A stretch of DNA of 39,911 nt from DATNBT01 sp964579765 (lineage in GTDB: Bacteria; Acidobacteriota; Vicinamibacteria; Vicinamibacterales; CAVVIG01): the NCBI GenBank assembly GCA_964579765.1, contig CAZOIK010000112.1:1-39911 (forward strand). Direction: 5' to 3'. Below are positions 14,912 through 21,348 of this stretch, piece by piece (positions within the stretch are counted from its first letter, which is position 1; each line of letters opens with the position of its first letter). The notes beneath the pieces are model-generated. The model was not told the DNA's origin. It made no database searches and saw only the letters and a list, made by a program, of their open reading frames with translations. The translations under genes were made by a program, and so were the position numbers.

Positions 14912-15256
14912 ATGCCAAATACCTATATCGACACGAACGCGCTGCCGCACACGACGGTGGCCGGATCCGGCGAATACGTCGAGGTTCTCAACAAGGCGCT
15001 CTGCGGAGCAAAAAACGTCGTCGGCTCGCTGCGCTGGCTGGGCACGGGCGACACGTACAACGTCGTATGTGACGCGAAGACGAATCAGCTTTTGTACTTG
15101 ATGGAAGGCGAGGGCACGATTACCCTCAACGGGAAAGATCATCAGGTGGCCAAAGGCCATGGGATCTACCTCGGCCCGACCGAATCTGCGCGGATCGCGC
15201 AGCGCGGAACGGCGCCGCTCAAGCTCTTTCAACTCGTCGTCCCGAAGTTCTCGTAG
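14912..15256 (+). CDS. Small cupin lacking the metal-binding histidines
   Basis: ATG 14912 begins 5 nt after the stop of the first cupin, giving 114 residues (MPNTYIDTNALPHTTVAG). The barrel strands are evident (NQLLYLMEGEGTITLNGKDHQVAKGHGIYLGP), but the usual HxH of motif 1 is replaced by NVVCDAKTNQ and motif 2 has no His at the normal place. It is thus likely a non-metal cupin with a structural or binding role, or partner of the upstream cupin. Two hairpins follow the stop (15257-15277 and 15285-15305). Confidence 0.8.
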   Translation: MPNTYIDTNALPHTTVAGSGEYVEVLNKALCGAKNVVGSLRWLGTGDTYNVVCDAKTNQLLYLMEGEGTITLNGKDHQVAKGHGIYLGPTESARIAQRGTAPLKLFQLVVPKFS

Positions 15257-15277
15257 CGCGGCTCTTTTGGAGCCGCG
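15257..15277. repeat. Hairpin directly after the second cupin stop
   Basis: Arms CGCGGCTC (15257-15264) and GAGCCGCG (15270-15277), loop TTTTG. It starts at the first base after the stop codon and is followed 3 nt later by a GTAGGGCGG-type repeat. No T-tract after the stem, so probably attenuating or mRNA-stabilising rather than a strong terminator. Confidence 0.55.
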
Positions 15278-15280
15278 AAC

Positions 15281-15305
15281 GTAGGGCGGTCCTTTCAGGA
15301 CCGCC
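15281..15305. repeat. GTAGGGCGG-type hairpin, copy 3 (central pair T-A), abutting a Shine-Dalgarno
   Basis: Arms GGCGGTCCT (15285-15293) and AGGACCGCC (15297-15305), loop TTC. The next five bases, GGAGG (15306-15310), are the ribosome site of the molybdoenzyme gene at 15319. Confidence 0.75.
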
Positions 15306-15318
15306 GGAGGTGCCAACA

Positions 15319-16467
15319 ATGACGACTCGTCGCGCGGTATTGAAGGGCAGTCTCGTCGCCGCGGCTGGACTGGCGGCGTTCGGCGTGCCGGAGTGGGCGA
15401 TGCCCGCCCTGGCCGAAGGCGAGACGGTCGTGCCGTTCACGGACATCCCCGCGAACTTCAACACGAATCCGAGCGCCGTCGTCCGCATCTTCGACATTCG
15501 CAATCTGGGCGGCGTCACGCCGAAGGACCAGTTCTTCACCACGCAGCATTACGGCCATCCTCAGATCGACCTGACGGCGTTCCGCCTGAAGATCTCCGGC
15601 CTCGTCGAGCACCCGAAAGCCTACACGGTGGACGAAATCAAGGCGATGGGCCGCGACGAGATCGCCGCCGGCTTCGAGTGCTCGGGCAACGGCCGCGGAC
15701 GCGTGCAGGGGCTCGCCAGCAACGGAAAGTGGACTGGCGTGCCGCTCAAGAAGGTGCTGAAGGAGGCCGGGCTGAAGGACAACGGGCACGAGGTGGTGTT
15801 TTTCGGCGCCGATCACGGCGAGGAAGAAACCGAGTTTCGCAACACGAAGATCAAGCTCGATCAGCACTTCGGCCGGAGCCTCTCGCGCGAACGGGCGCTC
15901 GGCCCAGAGCCGATGATCGTCTACGCGCTCAACGGCGAGCCGCTCACCACGCACCAGGGCGCGCCGCTGCGCCTGCTCGTGCCCGGCTGGTACGGCGTCG
16001 CGAACGTCAAGTGGCTGTCGCGTATCCACGTGCAGGAGGATCCGTTCCTCGGCAAGTACCAGTCGCGCTGGTATCGCACGGTGCGCGAGGAGACGATCGA
16101 CGGCGAGACGGTGTGGGACGAGACCTCGGTCACGCACATGCGGCTCAAGTCGGTCGTGGCCCGCGTGACGAAATCAGGGAGTGACTGCACGATCACCGGG
16201 TTCGTGCTCAATGACGGCACGCCGCTGAAGTCGGTCGAAGTGAAAATCGACGATGGCCCGTGGCAGGCCGCGACGCTGCAGCCTCAGGCGGGGAAGTTCG
16301 CCTGGAAGCTGTTCACGTATACGTGGAAGGGCGCGACGCCCGGCGCGCACACGATCGTCTCGCGCGCGACTGATCGCGATGGCGGCGTGCAGCCGGAGCA
16401 GATCCCGGACAAGAAGACATTCCTCGAGGACAACAGCCAGTACCCGCGCAAGGTGACGATCTCCTGA
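15319..16467 (+). CDS. TAT-exported sulfite-oxidase-family molybdopterin oxidoreductase
   Basis: GGAGG at 15306-15310 lies 8 nt before ATG 15319, giving 382 residues. The N-terminus MTTRRAVLKGSLVAAAGLAAFG is a twin-arginine signal, as expected for a Moco enzyme folded before export. The sulfite oxidase fold is shown by FRLKISGLVEHP, FECSGNGRGR with the Mo-ligating C121, LRLLVPGWYGVANVKWLSRI, and a C-terminal dimerisation domain (GFVLNDGTPLKSVEVKIDDGPW). There is no heme domain; an external cytochrome must take the electrons and none is adjacent. Substrate may be sulfite or another small oxo compound. It ends a run that begins with two cupins; the terminator at 16494-16519 closes the unit. Confidence 0.9.
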   Translation: MTTRRAVLKGSLVAAAGLAAFGVPEWAMPALAEGETVVPFTDIPANFNTNPSAVVRIFDIRNLGGVTPKDQFFTTQHYGHPQIDLTAFRLKISGLVEHPKAYTVDEIKAMGRDEIAAGFECSGNGRGRVQGLASNGKWTGVPLKKVLKEAGLKDNGHEVVFFGADHGEEETEFRNTKIKLDQHFGRSLSRERALGPEPMIVYALNGEPLTTHQGAPLRLLVPGWYGVANVKWLSRIHVQEDPFLGKYQSRWYRTVREETIDGETVWDETSVTHMRLKSVVARVTKSGSDCTITGFVLNDGTPLKSVEVKIDDGPWQAATLQPQAGKFAWKLFTYTWKGATPGAHTIVSRATDRDGGVQPEQIPDKKTFLEDNSQYPRKVTIS

Positions 16468-16493
16468 CGCGATCCGCAAATGCGGTCGTGACG

Positions 16494-16519
16494 AGGCGGC
16501 CCGCCGGGGCCGCCTTTTT
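16494..16519 (+). terminator. Intrinsic terminator after the molybdoenzyme gene
   Basis: Stem AGGCGGCCC (16494-16502) / GGGCCGCCT (16507-16515), 4-nt loop GCCG, then a run of five T (16515-16519, the first also in the stem). It is 26 nt after the stop and is the clearest Rho-independent terminator in the window. Confidence 0.85.
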
Positions 16520-16809
16520 CATGTACGTCAACGAGTTGTCGGTTTTCGTCACACACAATATTGTGACACCGCGAACAAGATAGACCGGCCGCGGGCGCAT
16601 TCGACGATCTGACGCGCGCAAACGCGCCGCATTTTCACGGACGCGAGCCCGCACCCGCTTGTGGACTCGCGTTTGCAGCCCTCCTCCATCGCACCACCAG
16701 CGTAGTCGTTTCGATGCGTTGAATCAGCCGGCGCTCCTACGTGCGTGCGCGCGGATCGGACGTTGTGTGCTTTCGCACGCAGGGCGAGGCGAATCGAGTT
16801 GGAGGACTC
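16520..16809. other. Non-coding leader region of the CBM6-PASTA gene
   Basis: About 290 nt with no supported gene. It holds the palindrome CACAATATTGTG (16554-16565), a stem ACGCGAG (16641-16647) / CTCGCGT (16666-16672), and GTGTGC-TTTC-GCACGC near 16764-16779. A frame opening at GTG 16741 joins the downstream gene, but ATG 16810 has the Shine-Dalgarno GGAGG at 16801-16805, so the region is treated as a long 5' leader. No known riboswitch was recognised. Confidence 0.5.
16554..16565. promoter_or_regulatory. Palindromic operator candidate CACAATATTGTG
   Basis: Perfect 12-bp palindrome in an AT-rich patch. TTGTCG 17 nt upstream of TATTGT gives a weak sigma70-like promoter whose -10 would overlap the palindrome. 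It lies about 245 nt before the CBM6-PASTA gene. Confidence 0.4.
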
Positions 16810-18720
16810 ATGCGACGAATGCTGTCAGCGGCCGGACTGAGTGCCTGTCTCGTCTTGCTCATCGGCCTCACGTCCGTGCACGCGCGTTACTCGCCGTCGT
16901 CGGCGGCGGCGACGACGCTGTCGCCGTATTCCGGTACGCCCGTGTCGATCCCAGGCACGGTACAGGCGGAAGACTTCGACAACGGCGGTGAGGGCGTCGC
17001 GTACCTCGACACCACACGTGGCAACAGCGGCGGGGCGTATCGGAACACCGACGTCGATCTCGAGCCCGCCAGCGGCGGCGGCTACGACGTCGGCTGGATC
17101 GCCACAGGCGAGTGGCTGAACTACACGGTCAACGTGACGACCGCCGGCGCGTACACCGTCCAGGTGCGCGTCGCGTCGCCGAGCGGCGCCTCGATGCACG
17201 TCGGCTTCAACAACAGCAGCAACGTGTGGCAGGCGGTGGCGGTTCCGGCGACGGGCGGATGGCAGAACTGGACCACCGTGTCGTTCGCGACGACGCTGGA
17301 AGCCGGGACGCAACAGATGACGCTGCTCGCCGACACGAGCAACTTCAACATCGACTGGGTGACGATCGCGAGCGGCAGCGGGGGGGCGCCGACGCCGATC
17401 GTGACGTCCATGCCTGCGCCTACGCCAGTAGTGCAGCAGAACACAGTAGCCGTGCCGAACGTCGTCGGGACGACGGCGAGCGCGGCAGTCACGGTGCTGA
17501 GGGCGGCTGGTTTGATGCCAGGTCGGCTGACCAGGCAGGCGAGCACGGTCGCGTCCGGCTTGATCATCAGTCAGAATCCTGCCGCCGGCGCGCAGGTCGC
17601 CAGGAGCACGAGGGTGACGGCCGTCGTCTCAACGGGGACGCCGACGACCGCGTCCAACCCGCCGCCCCCACCGACGCCGTTGGCGCCGACGCCGTCCACG
17701 TCCACGCCACCGCCGTCCACGCCGCCGCCGTCTGCGCCGACGCCGTCCACGCCCACGCCGGCGCTGACTCCAGATCCGCCGCCGCCGCCGACGCCGGGCG
17801 GGCAGATCCTCCTCGAGGACTTCTCGTCACTGCGGATGAATCACGACTCGCCGGCCACGCCGCTGTGGCAACCGTACCTCGGCTCCAGCACGACCGGACC
17901 GCACCAGTCGGGCAGCGTGATGAACAACCTGTATCACCTGCTCACGAGCACCGGCGATCAGCCGTACTGGGAGTTCCTGCCCTATCCGTACAACATCGCG
18001 ACCGGGTTCGCGAAGGGCAACGTGCGATCGGGCACGTGGAATCCGAATGTCAACCGGATGACGTTCTGGATGCGGACGTCTGCACGCGTCGCGCGGAAGC
18101 CGGGCGGCGACCAGACGGCCGAGATCGGCACGTACTCGAAGAAGAACGACGGCCAGGCCTCGAACCAGGGCGATCACTACTACCACTATCTGTGCGCCGA
18201 CTGGTGGCCGAATCGCTGGATGCTCGTCACGCTCAACCGTCAGGTACAGCACAAAGTCGGACAGGATCCGAACACGAACTGGCCGGAGAACCCGACGGCG
18301 TCGGGCGGCTGGAACTACTTCGACGGGCTGACGCGGTTCTACTTCACGTCGGAGTACGGCGACCCGAACATCTGGGGCAACCAGACCTACGACTTCGCCG
18401 ACTTCGAGTTCGCGCAGGTTGACGGCGAGCCCGACGCGCTCGTCGCGTCCGTGACGGCTACCTACACGGGTGATCACTACGAGCTGTCGTGGCAGGGGCC
18501 GAAGAACACAAACCAGGGGTATACGGTCAGCTATGCGACGAGCTCGATGCACGCGGGCGCGACGGGCACCAATGGCGGGACGGTGAACAACCCCGGCAAC
18601 GCCTACCAGGGCACGTTCTGGGCGTCGCCGTCGATGGCGCAGCCGGCCGACGGGATGTACTTCGCGATCCAGCCGCTCGGGTCCAGCACGTTCACCGAGA
18701 TCTACCTGCCCAACCGGTAG
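16810..18720 (+). CDS. Secreted multidomain protein: CBM6-like module, PASTA domain, Pro/Thr linker, C-terminal domain
   Basis: ATG 16810 with GGAGG 4 nt upstream; 636 residues. Signal peptide about 1-25. Residues ~44-187 are a CBM6/CBM35-like beta-sandwich (VQAEDFDNGGEGVAYLD, GYDVGWIATGEWLNYTV, FNIDWVTI), which binds carbohydrate. Residues ~212-275 form a PASTA domain (VAVPNVVGTTASAAVTVLRA, VIISQNPAAG-like core IISQNPAAGAQV). Residues ~277-348 are a Pro/Thr/Ser linker. The C-terminal ~285 residues (ILLEDFSSLRMNHDS, NRMTFWMRTSARVA, DFADFEFAQVD, a fibronectin-like YELSWQGPKNTNQGYTVSYA) may be a lectin-like jelly roll followed by an Fn3-like unit; I do not recognise a catalytic family. Probably a cell-surface or released glycan-binding protein. 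Confidence 0.85.
   Translation: MRRMLSAAGLSACLVLLIGLTSVHARYSPSSAAATTLSPYSGTPVSIPGTVQAEDFDNGGEGVAYLDTTRGNSGGAYRNTDVDLEPASGGGYDVGWIATGEWLNYTVNVTTAGAYTVQVRVASPSGASMHVGFNNSSNVWQAVAVPATGGWQNWTTVSFATTLEAGTQQMTLLADTSNFNIDWVTIASGSGGAPTPIVTSMPAPTPVVQQNTVAVPNVVGTTASAAVTVLRAAGLMPGRLTRQASTVASGLIISQNPAAGAQVARSTRVTAVVSTGTPTTASNPPPPPTPLAPTPSTSTPPPSTPPPSAPTPSTPTPALTPDPPPPPTPGGQILLEDFSSLRMNHDSPATPLWQPYLGSSTTGPHQSGSVMNNLYHLLTSTGDQPYWEFLPYPYNIATGFAKGNVRSGTWNPNVNRMTFWMRTSARVARKPGGDQTAEIGTYSKKNDGQASNQGDHYYHYLCADWWPNRWMLVTLNRQVQHKVGQDPNTNWPENPTASGGWNYFDGLTRFYFTSEYGDPNIWGNQTYDFADFEFAQVDGEPDALVASVTATYTGDHYELSWQGPKNTNQGYTVSYATSSMHAGATGTNGGTVNNPGNAYQGTFWASPSMAQPADGMYFAIQPLGSSTFTEIYLPNR
17660..17795 (+). repeat. Low-complexity Pro/Thr-coding repeat (linker)
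   Basis: Irregular tandem copies of CCGTCCACGCC and ACGCCG encode PTPSTS/PPPSTPPPSAP-like text in the linker of the CBM6-PASTA protein. Such repeats are prone to length change. Confidence 0.7.
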
Positions 18721-18729
18721 ACCTGATCA

Positions 18730-18760
18730 TGTAGGGCGGCCCTGACAGGGCTGCCCTACA
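18730..18760. repeat. GTAGGGCGG-type hairpin, copy 4 (long stem)
   Basis: TGTAGGGCGGCCCT (18730-18743) pairs with AGGGCTGCCCTACA (18747-18760), 14 bp with one G-T wobble, loop GAC. It lies 10 nt after the stop of the CBM6-PASTA gene and is paired with copy 5 only 24 nt away. Confidence 0.8.
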
Positions 18761-18784
18761 TACTTGCTGTGGGGCTGTTCGATT

Positions 18785-18809
18785 GTAGGGCGGCCCTTTC
18801 AGGGCCGCC
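18785..18809. repeat. GTAGGGCGG-type hairpin, copy 5 (central pair C-G)
   Basis: Arms GGCGGCCCT (18789-18797) and AGGGCCGCC (18801-18809), loop TTC, preceded by GTAG. It ends 2 nt before the stop of the opposing transketolase-like gene, so copies 4 and 5 fill the convergent gap. Confidence 0.8.
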
Positions 18810-18810
18810 G

Positions 18811-21303
18811 CTACGCGAGCGACTCGAGATCGCCGCGCTGGCGCTTGATGCGCGACGCGTGGTCCTGCGCGAATCGCGACACGCCGGCGAAGATCGACTC
18901 GGCGTCGAGATGCGCCTCGGCAATCACGTCCGCTTCGAGGCCGCCGCTGAGCCAGTCGTTGTGGAAGTCGGCCGTCATGGAGTAGTCGTCGGTCAGCGGG
19001 CCGACGTTGCGCAGCGGCCACATGCGCCGCGTCGCGCCGGTCACGAACATCAGGTCGTTGCGCGCGGCCTCGGGCAGTACCGCGTTGCGGTACGACGCCG
19101 GCTGTCGGTCGAACAGTTCCTCGCTGACCGCGGCGATGATCTTCACGTTGACGCCGGCCTGCTCGAGACGGGAAATCAGTTTGACCGTGTTGGCCGTCGC
19201 GCTCGCGCCCTGGCAGACGACGTAGCCGTGGCGCGGACCGGCGCCGAAGTCGCGGATGACGTAGAGACCCTTCGCGGCCGCACGCACGTCGGTGTCCGCA
19301 AAGGTCGAGCGATCGGCGACCGGCAGATCCGGACGCGCCACTTCGATGGTGATGATGCCGACCTTCTTCTCGCGCGCGGCGATCTCCGCCGCGGCGAAAT
19401 AGCCCGGCGCGACGTCGTTGTAGTCCCAGAAACTCAGGTTGATGACGTGCCCGCGCGGGAAGAGCTTCCACACCTGCGGCGAGAAGATGCCGAAGTGCGT
19501 ACGCGCGTCGGCCGCGGTCTCGGGACCCGAGTGCGCCGAGAGGATGTGCAGGACGCCCGTCTTGAACCGGCTGTCCTGGTTCTGCTGGCTCCAGACGCGC
19601 GCGGGCAGGTACATCAGCGGCGTGAACGCGCCGTACGTCCCGCTGATCGCCCAGACGCCGGCAAACTTGTCAGGATCCACCGACGCGTTCTGGCTGACGA
19701 GACCGATCGCCGTCGAGACGTTGCCCGCTTCCTGAATCGCGGCCTTGAGGCGCGTGCCGAGCGGGTTGGTATCAGGATCGTAGTGGCCCCAGAGGCTGCC
19801 GTGCTCGAGGTTGACCGACTCGGAGAGATCGGCCGCGATGCTGAGCATACGGTTGTCGGTGACGTAGTTCAGCCATTTCAGGATTTCTGAAATGCCCCGG
19901 CGCGCGCCGGCCGCTTCGCCCGGTTTTCTGAACAGCGTGATGCTGACGGTTTTCTCTTTGCCCGACACCGCGTTCGTGACGGTGACCTTCTGCGGCTCCT
20001 CGGGCAGGTTCTTCACGCGCAGGCGATCGTCGAGGAACGGATCGCGCGCCGCGTCGATGCGCAGCGTCGCCGTGTCCGAGACGGCGTCGCCGATCTCGAC
20101 GAGGCGGTTGGCCAGCCAGTCGCCCAGGCCGTTGCGCTCGAGGACCGACATGGCGACGTCCACGTTGGTCTTGAACTGCAGCAGCCGTTCGCGCGCGTCG
20201 GCGACCGGGCCTTTGTCCATGCCCTCGAACGTCACGCCGTATCGCTCCTCGAACGTGCGCGCGAGCGAGACGATGTAGTCGGAGTTCATCTTGAAGCCGA
20301 AGGGATGGCTGGCGTAGCCGACGATCTGATCCCTCACGACGGCCGGCCAGTAACCCTTCGTCGTCTTGCCGATGACGATCATCGGCCGGCGGTCGTCCGA
20401 ATCCCAGTCGTCCATGCGCTTGAGCGCGTCGAGAATCTGCGGGTAGTCGTGCCCGTTGTCCACGTCGAAGACGTTCCAGCCGTACGCCGTCCACTGGTCG
20501 CGCAGCCGATAGCCTTCGTACTTGTCGTGCACCACGCCGCCGATCAGCGCGTCGTCGATGCCGGCGTTGTTGTCGGAGAAGAAGATCCTGAGGCGCTTGC
20601 CGACCTGCAGCGCCAGCGCCTGCGTCTTGAGCTCCTGCGCGTGGCCGGCGCACATCGCGAACTCGCCTTCGAAGGCGACGACCTTCGGCGAGCCGGGGCG
20701 CGCGCCGATGAAATCCCAGAACGCCGCCTTGCCGGCGGCCGTTGCGACGCCGACGCCCGAGGGCCCGCCGTTGACGTCGTTGGTGACGTCGGTGGACTCG
20801 ATGTGTCCGGACAGCGCGCGGATGCCGCGGCCCTTCGCCTGCGCGAACCGCGGATGATCCGCGAGCTTCGTGTCGGCGAGCAGCGTTTTGAGCGCGCCGG
20901 CGCCGCGGCGGAAGCCGAGCGCGTCGATCGCGAGCATCGCGTCCTCAGGGCGGACGTAATAGCGGCGGTCGCCGGTCGCCTCGAATTTCCGTGAGAGCGC
21001 TTCGCCGAAGATCATCCACAGCGCGTAGCACGTGGGCGCGCAGTGGCCGGCGGCGAGCATGAACTTGTCGCTGTAGGGATGCTTCGGCCGGCGGTAGTCG
21101 TAGTGGAGCCCGCCGTTGCCGCGCCCGGCCAGGTGCACGGCGACGTTGAACGGCGTGTACGCCAGCGGCCCGCCGAAATGGCCCGTCTGCGCGTAATTGC
21201 CGAGCAGCACGAGCGTCATGCACGTCATGAAGCCGACGTCTTCGATGTACTGGAGATCGCGGCGGTCGAGCGTCTGCGTGGAAGGAAGCGTCGCTGTGGT
21301 CAC
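18811..21303 (-). CDS. Transketolase-like thiamine diphosphate enzyme
   Basis: GTG 21303 gives MTTATLPSTQTLDRRDLQYIEDVGF and 830 residues; the frame is open further upstream but that is antisense to the kinase gene. ThDP-binding text is VVAFEGEFAMCAGHAQELK...RIFFSDNNAGID, and the pyrimidine/C-terminal domains show LSIAADLSESVNLEHGSLWG, YGAFTPLMYLPARVW, LHILSAHSGPE and a transketolase C-terminal Rossmann part (GLYVIRDFGAGPRHGYVVCQG). It is longer than typical transketolase (~660) and shorter than homodimeric pyruvate dehydrogenase E1 (~890). Pentose phosphate or related two-carbon transfer in the cytosol is likely; a 2-oxoacid dehydrogenase-like role cannot be excluded. Divergent from the sensor kinase with only 45 nt between the start codons. 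Confidence 0.87.
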   Translation of the reverse strand: MTTATLPSTQTLDRRDLQYIEDVGFMTCMTLVLLGNYAQTGHFGGPLAYTPFNVAVHLAGRGNGGLHYDYRRPKHPYSDKFMLAAGHCAPTCYALWMIFGEALSRKFEATGDRRYYVRPEDAMLAIDALGFRRGAGALKTLLADTKLADHPRFAQAKGRGIRALSGHIESTDVTNDVNGGPSGVGVATAAGKAAFWDFIGARPGSPKVVAFEGEFAMCAGHAQELKTQALALQVGKRLRIFFSDNNAGIDDALIGGVVHDKYEGYRLRDQWTAYGWNVFDVDNGHDYPQILDALKRMDDWDSDDRRPMIVIGKTTKGYWPAVVRDQIVGYASHPFGFKMNSDYIVSLARTFEERYGVTFEGMDKGPVADARERLLQFKTNVDVAMSVLERNGLGDWLANRLVEIGDAVSDTATLRIDAARDPFLDDRLRVKNLPEEPQKVTVTNAVSGKEKTVSITLFRKPGEAAGARRGISEILKWLNYVTDNRMLSIAADLSESVNLEHGSLWGHYDPDTNPLGTRLKAAIQEAGNVSTAIGLVSQNASVDPDKFAGVWAISGTYGAFTPLMYLPARVWSQQNQDSRFKTGVLHILSAHSGPETAADARTHFGIFSPQVWKLFPRGHVINLSFWDYNDVAPGYFAAAEIAAREKKVGIITIEVARPDLPVADRSTFADTDVRAAAKGLYVIRDFGAGPRHGYVVCQGASATANTVKLISRLEQAGVNVKIIAAVSEELFDRQPASYRNAVLPEAARNDLMFVTGATRRMWPLRNVGPLTDDYSMTADFHNDWLSGGLEADVIAEAHLDAESIFAGVSRFAQDHASRIKRQRGDLESLA

Positions 21304-21328
21304 GGCACGGATTCTACTGTAGCGAGGG

Positions 21329-21334
21329 TATAGT
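21329..21334 (+). promoter_or_regulatory. Candidate -10 box (TATAGT) for the sensor kinase gene
   Basis: TATAGT is 14 nt before ATG 21349 in the 45-nt divergent gap, so the kinase mRNA would have a leader of only about 5-8 nt. No convincing -35. Confidence 0.4.
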
Positions 21335-21348
21335 GTGCCCGCACCGAG

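Noticed and set aside
14912..14932. AATACCTAT near the second cupin start as a third copy of the 15-nt motif
   Set aside because: Only 8 bases agree (TAGGTATT on the minus strand) and it lies within coding sequence.
17660..17795. Possible CRISPR-like or regulatory tandem repeat
   Set aside because: The units are irregular, without unique spacers, and encode the Pro/Thr linker in frame.
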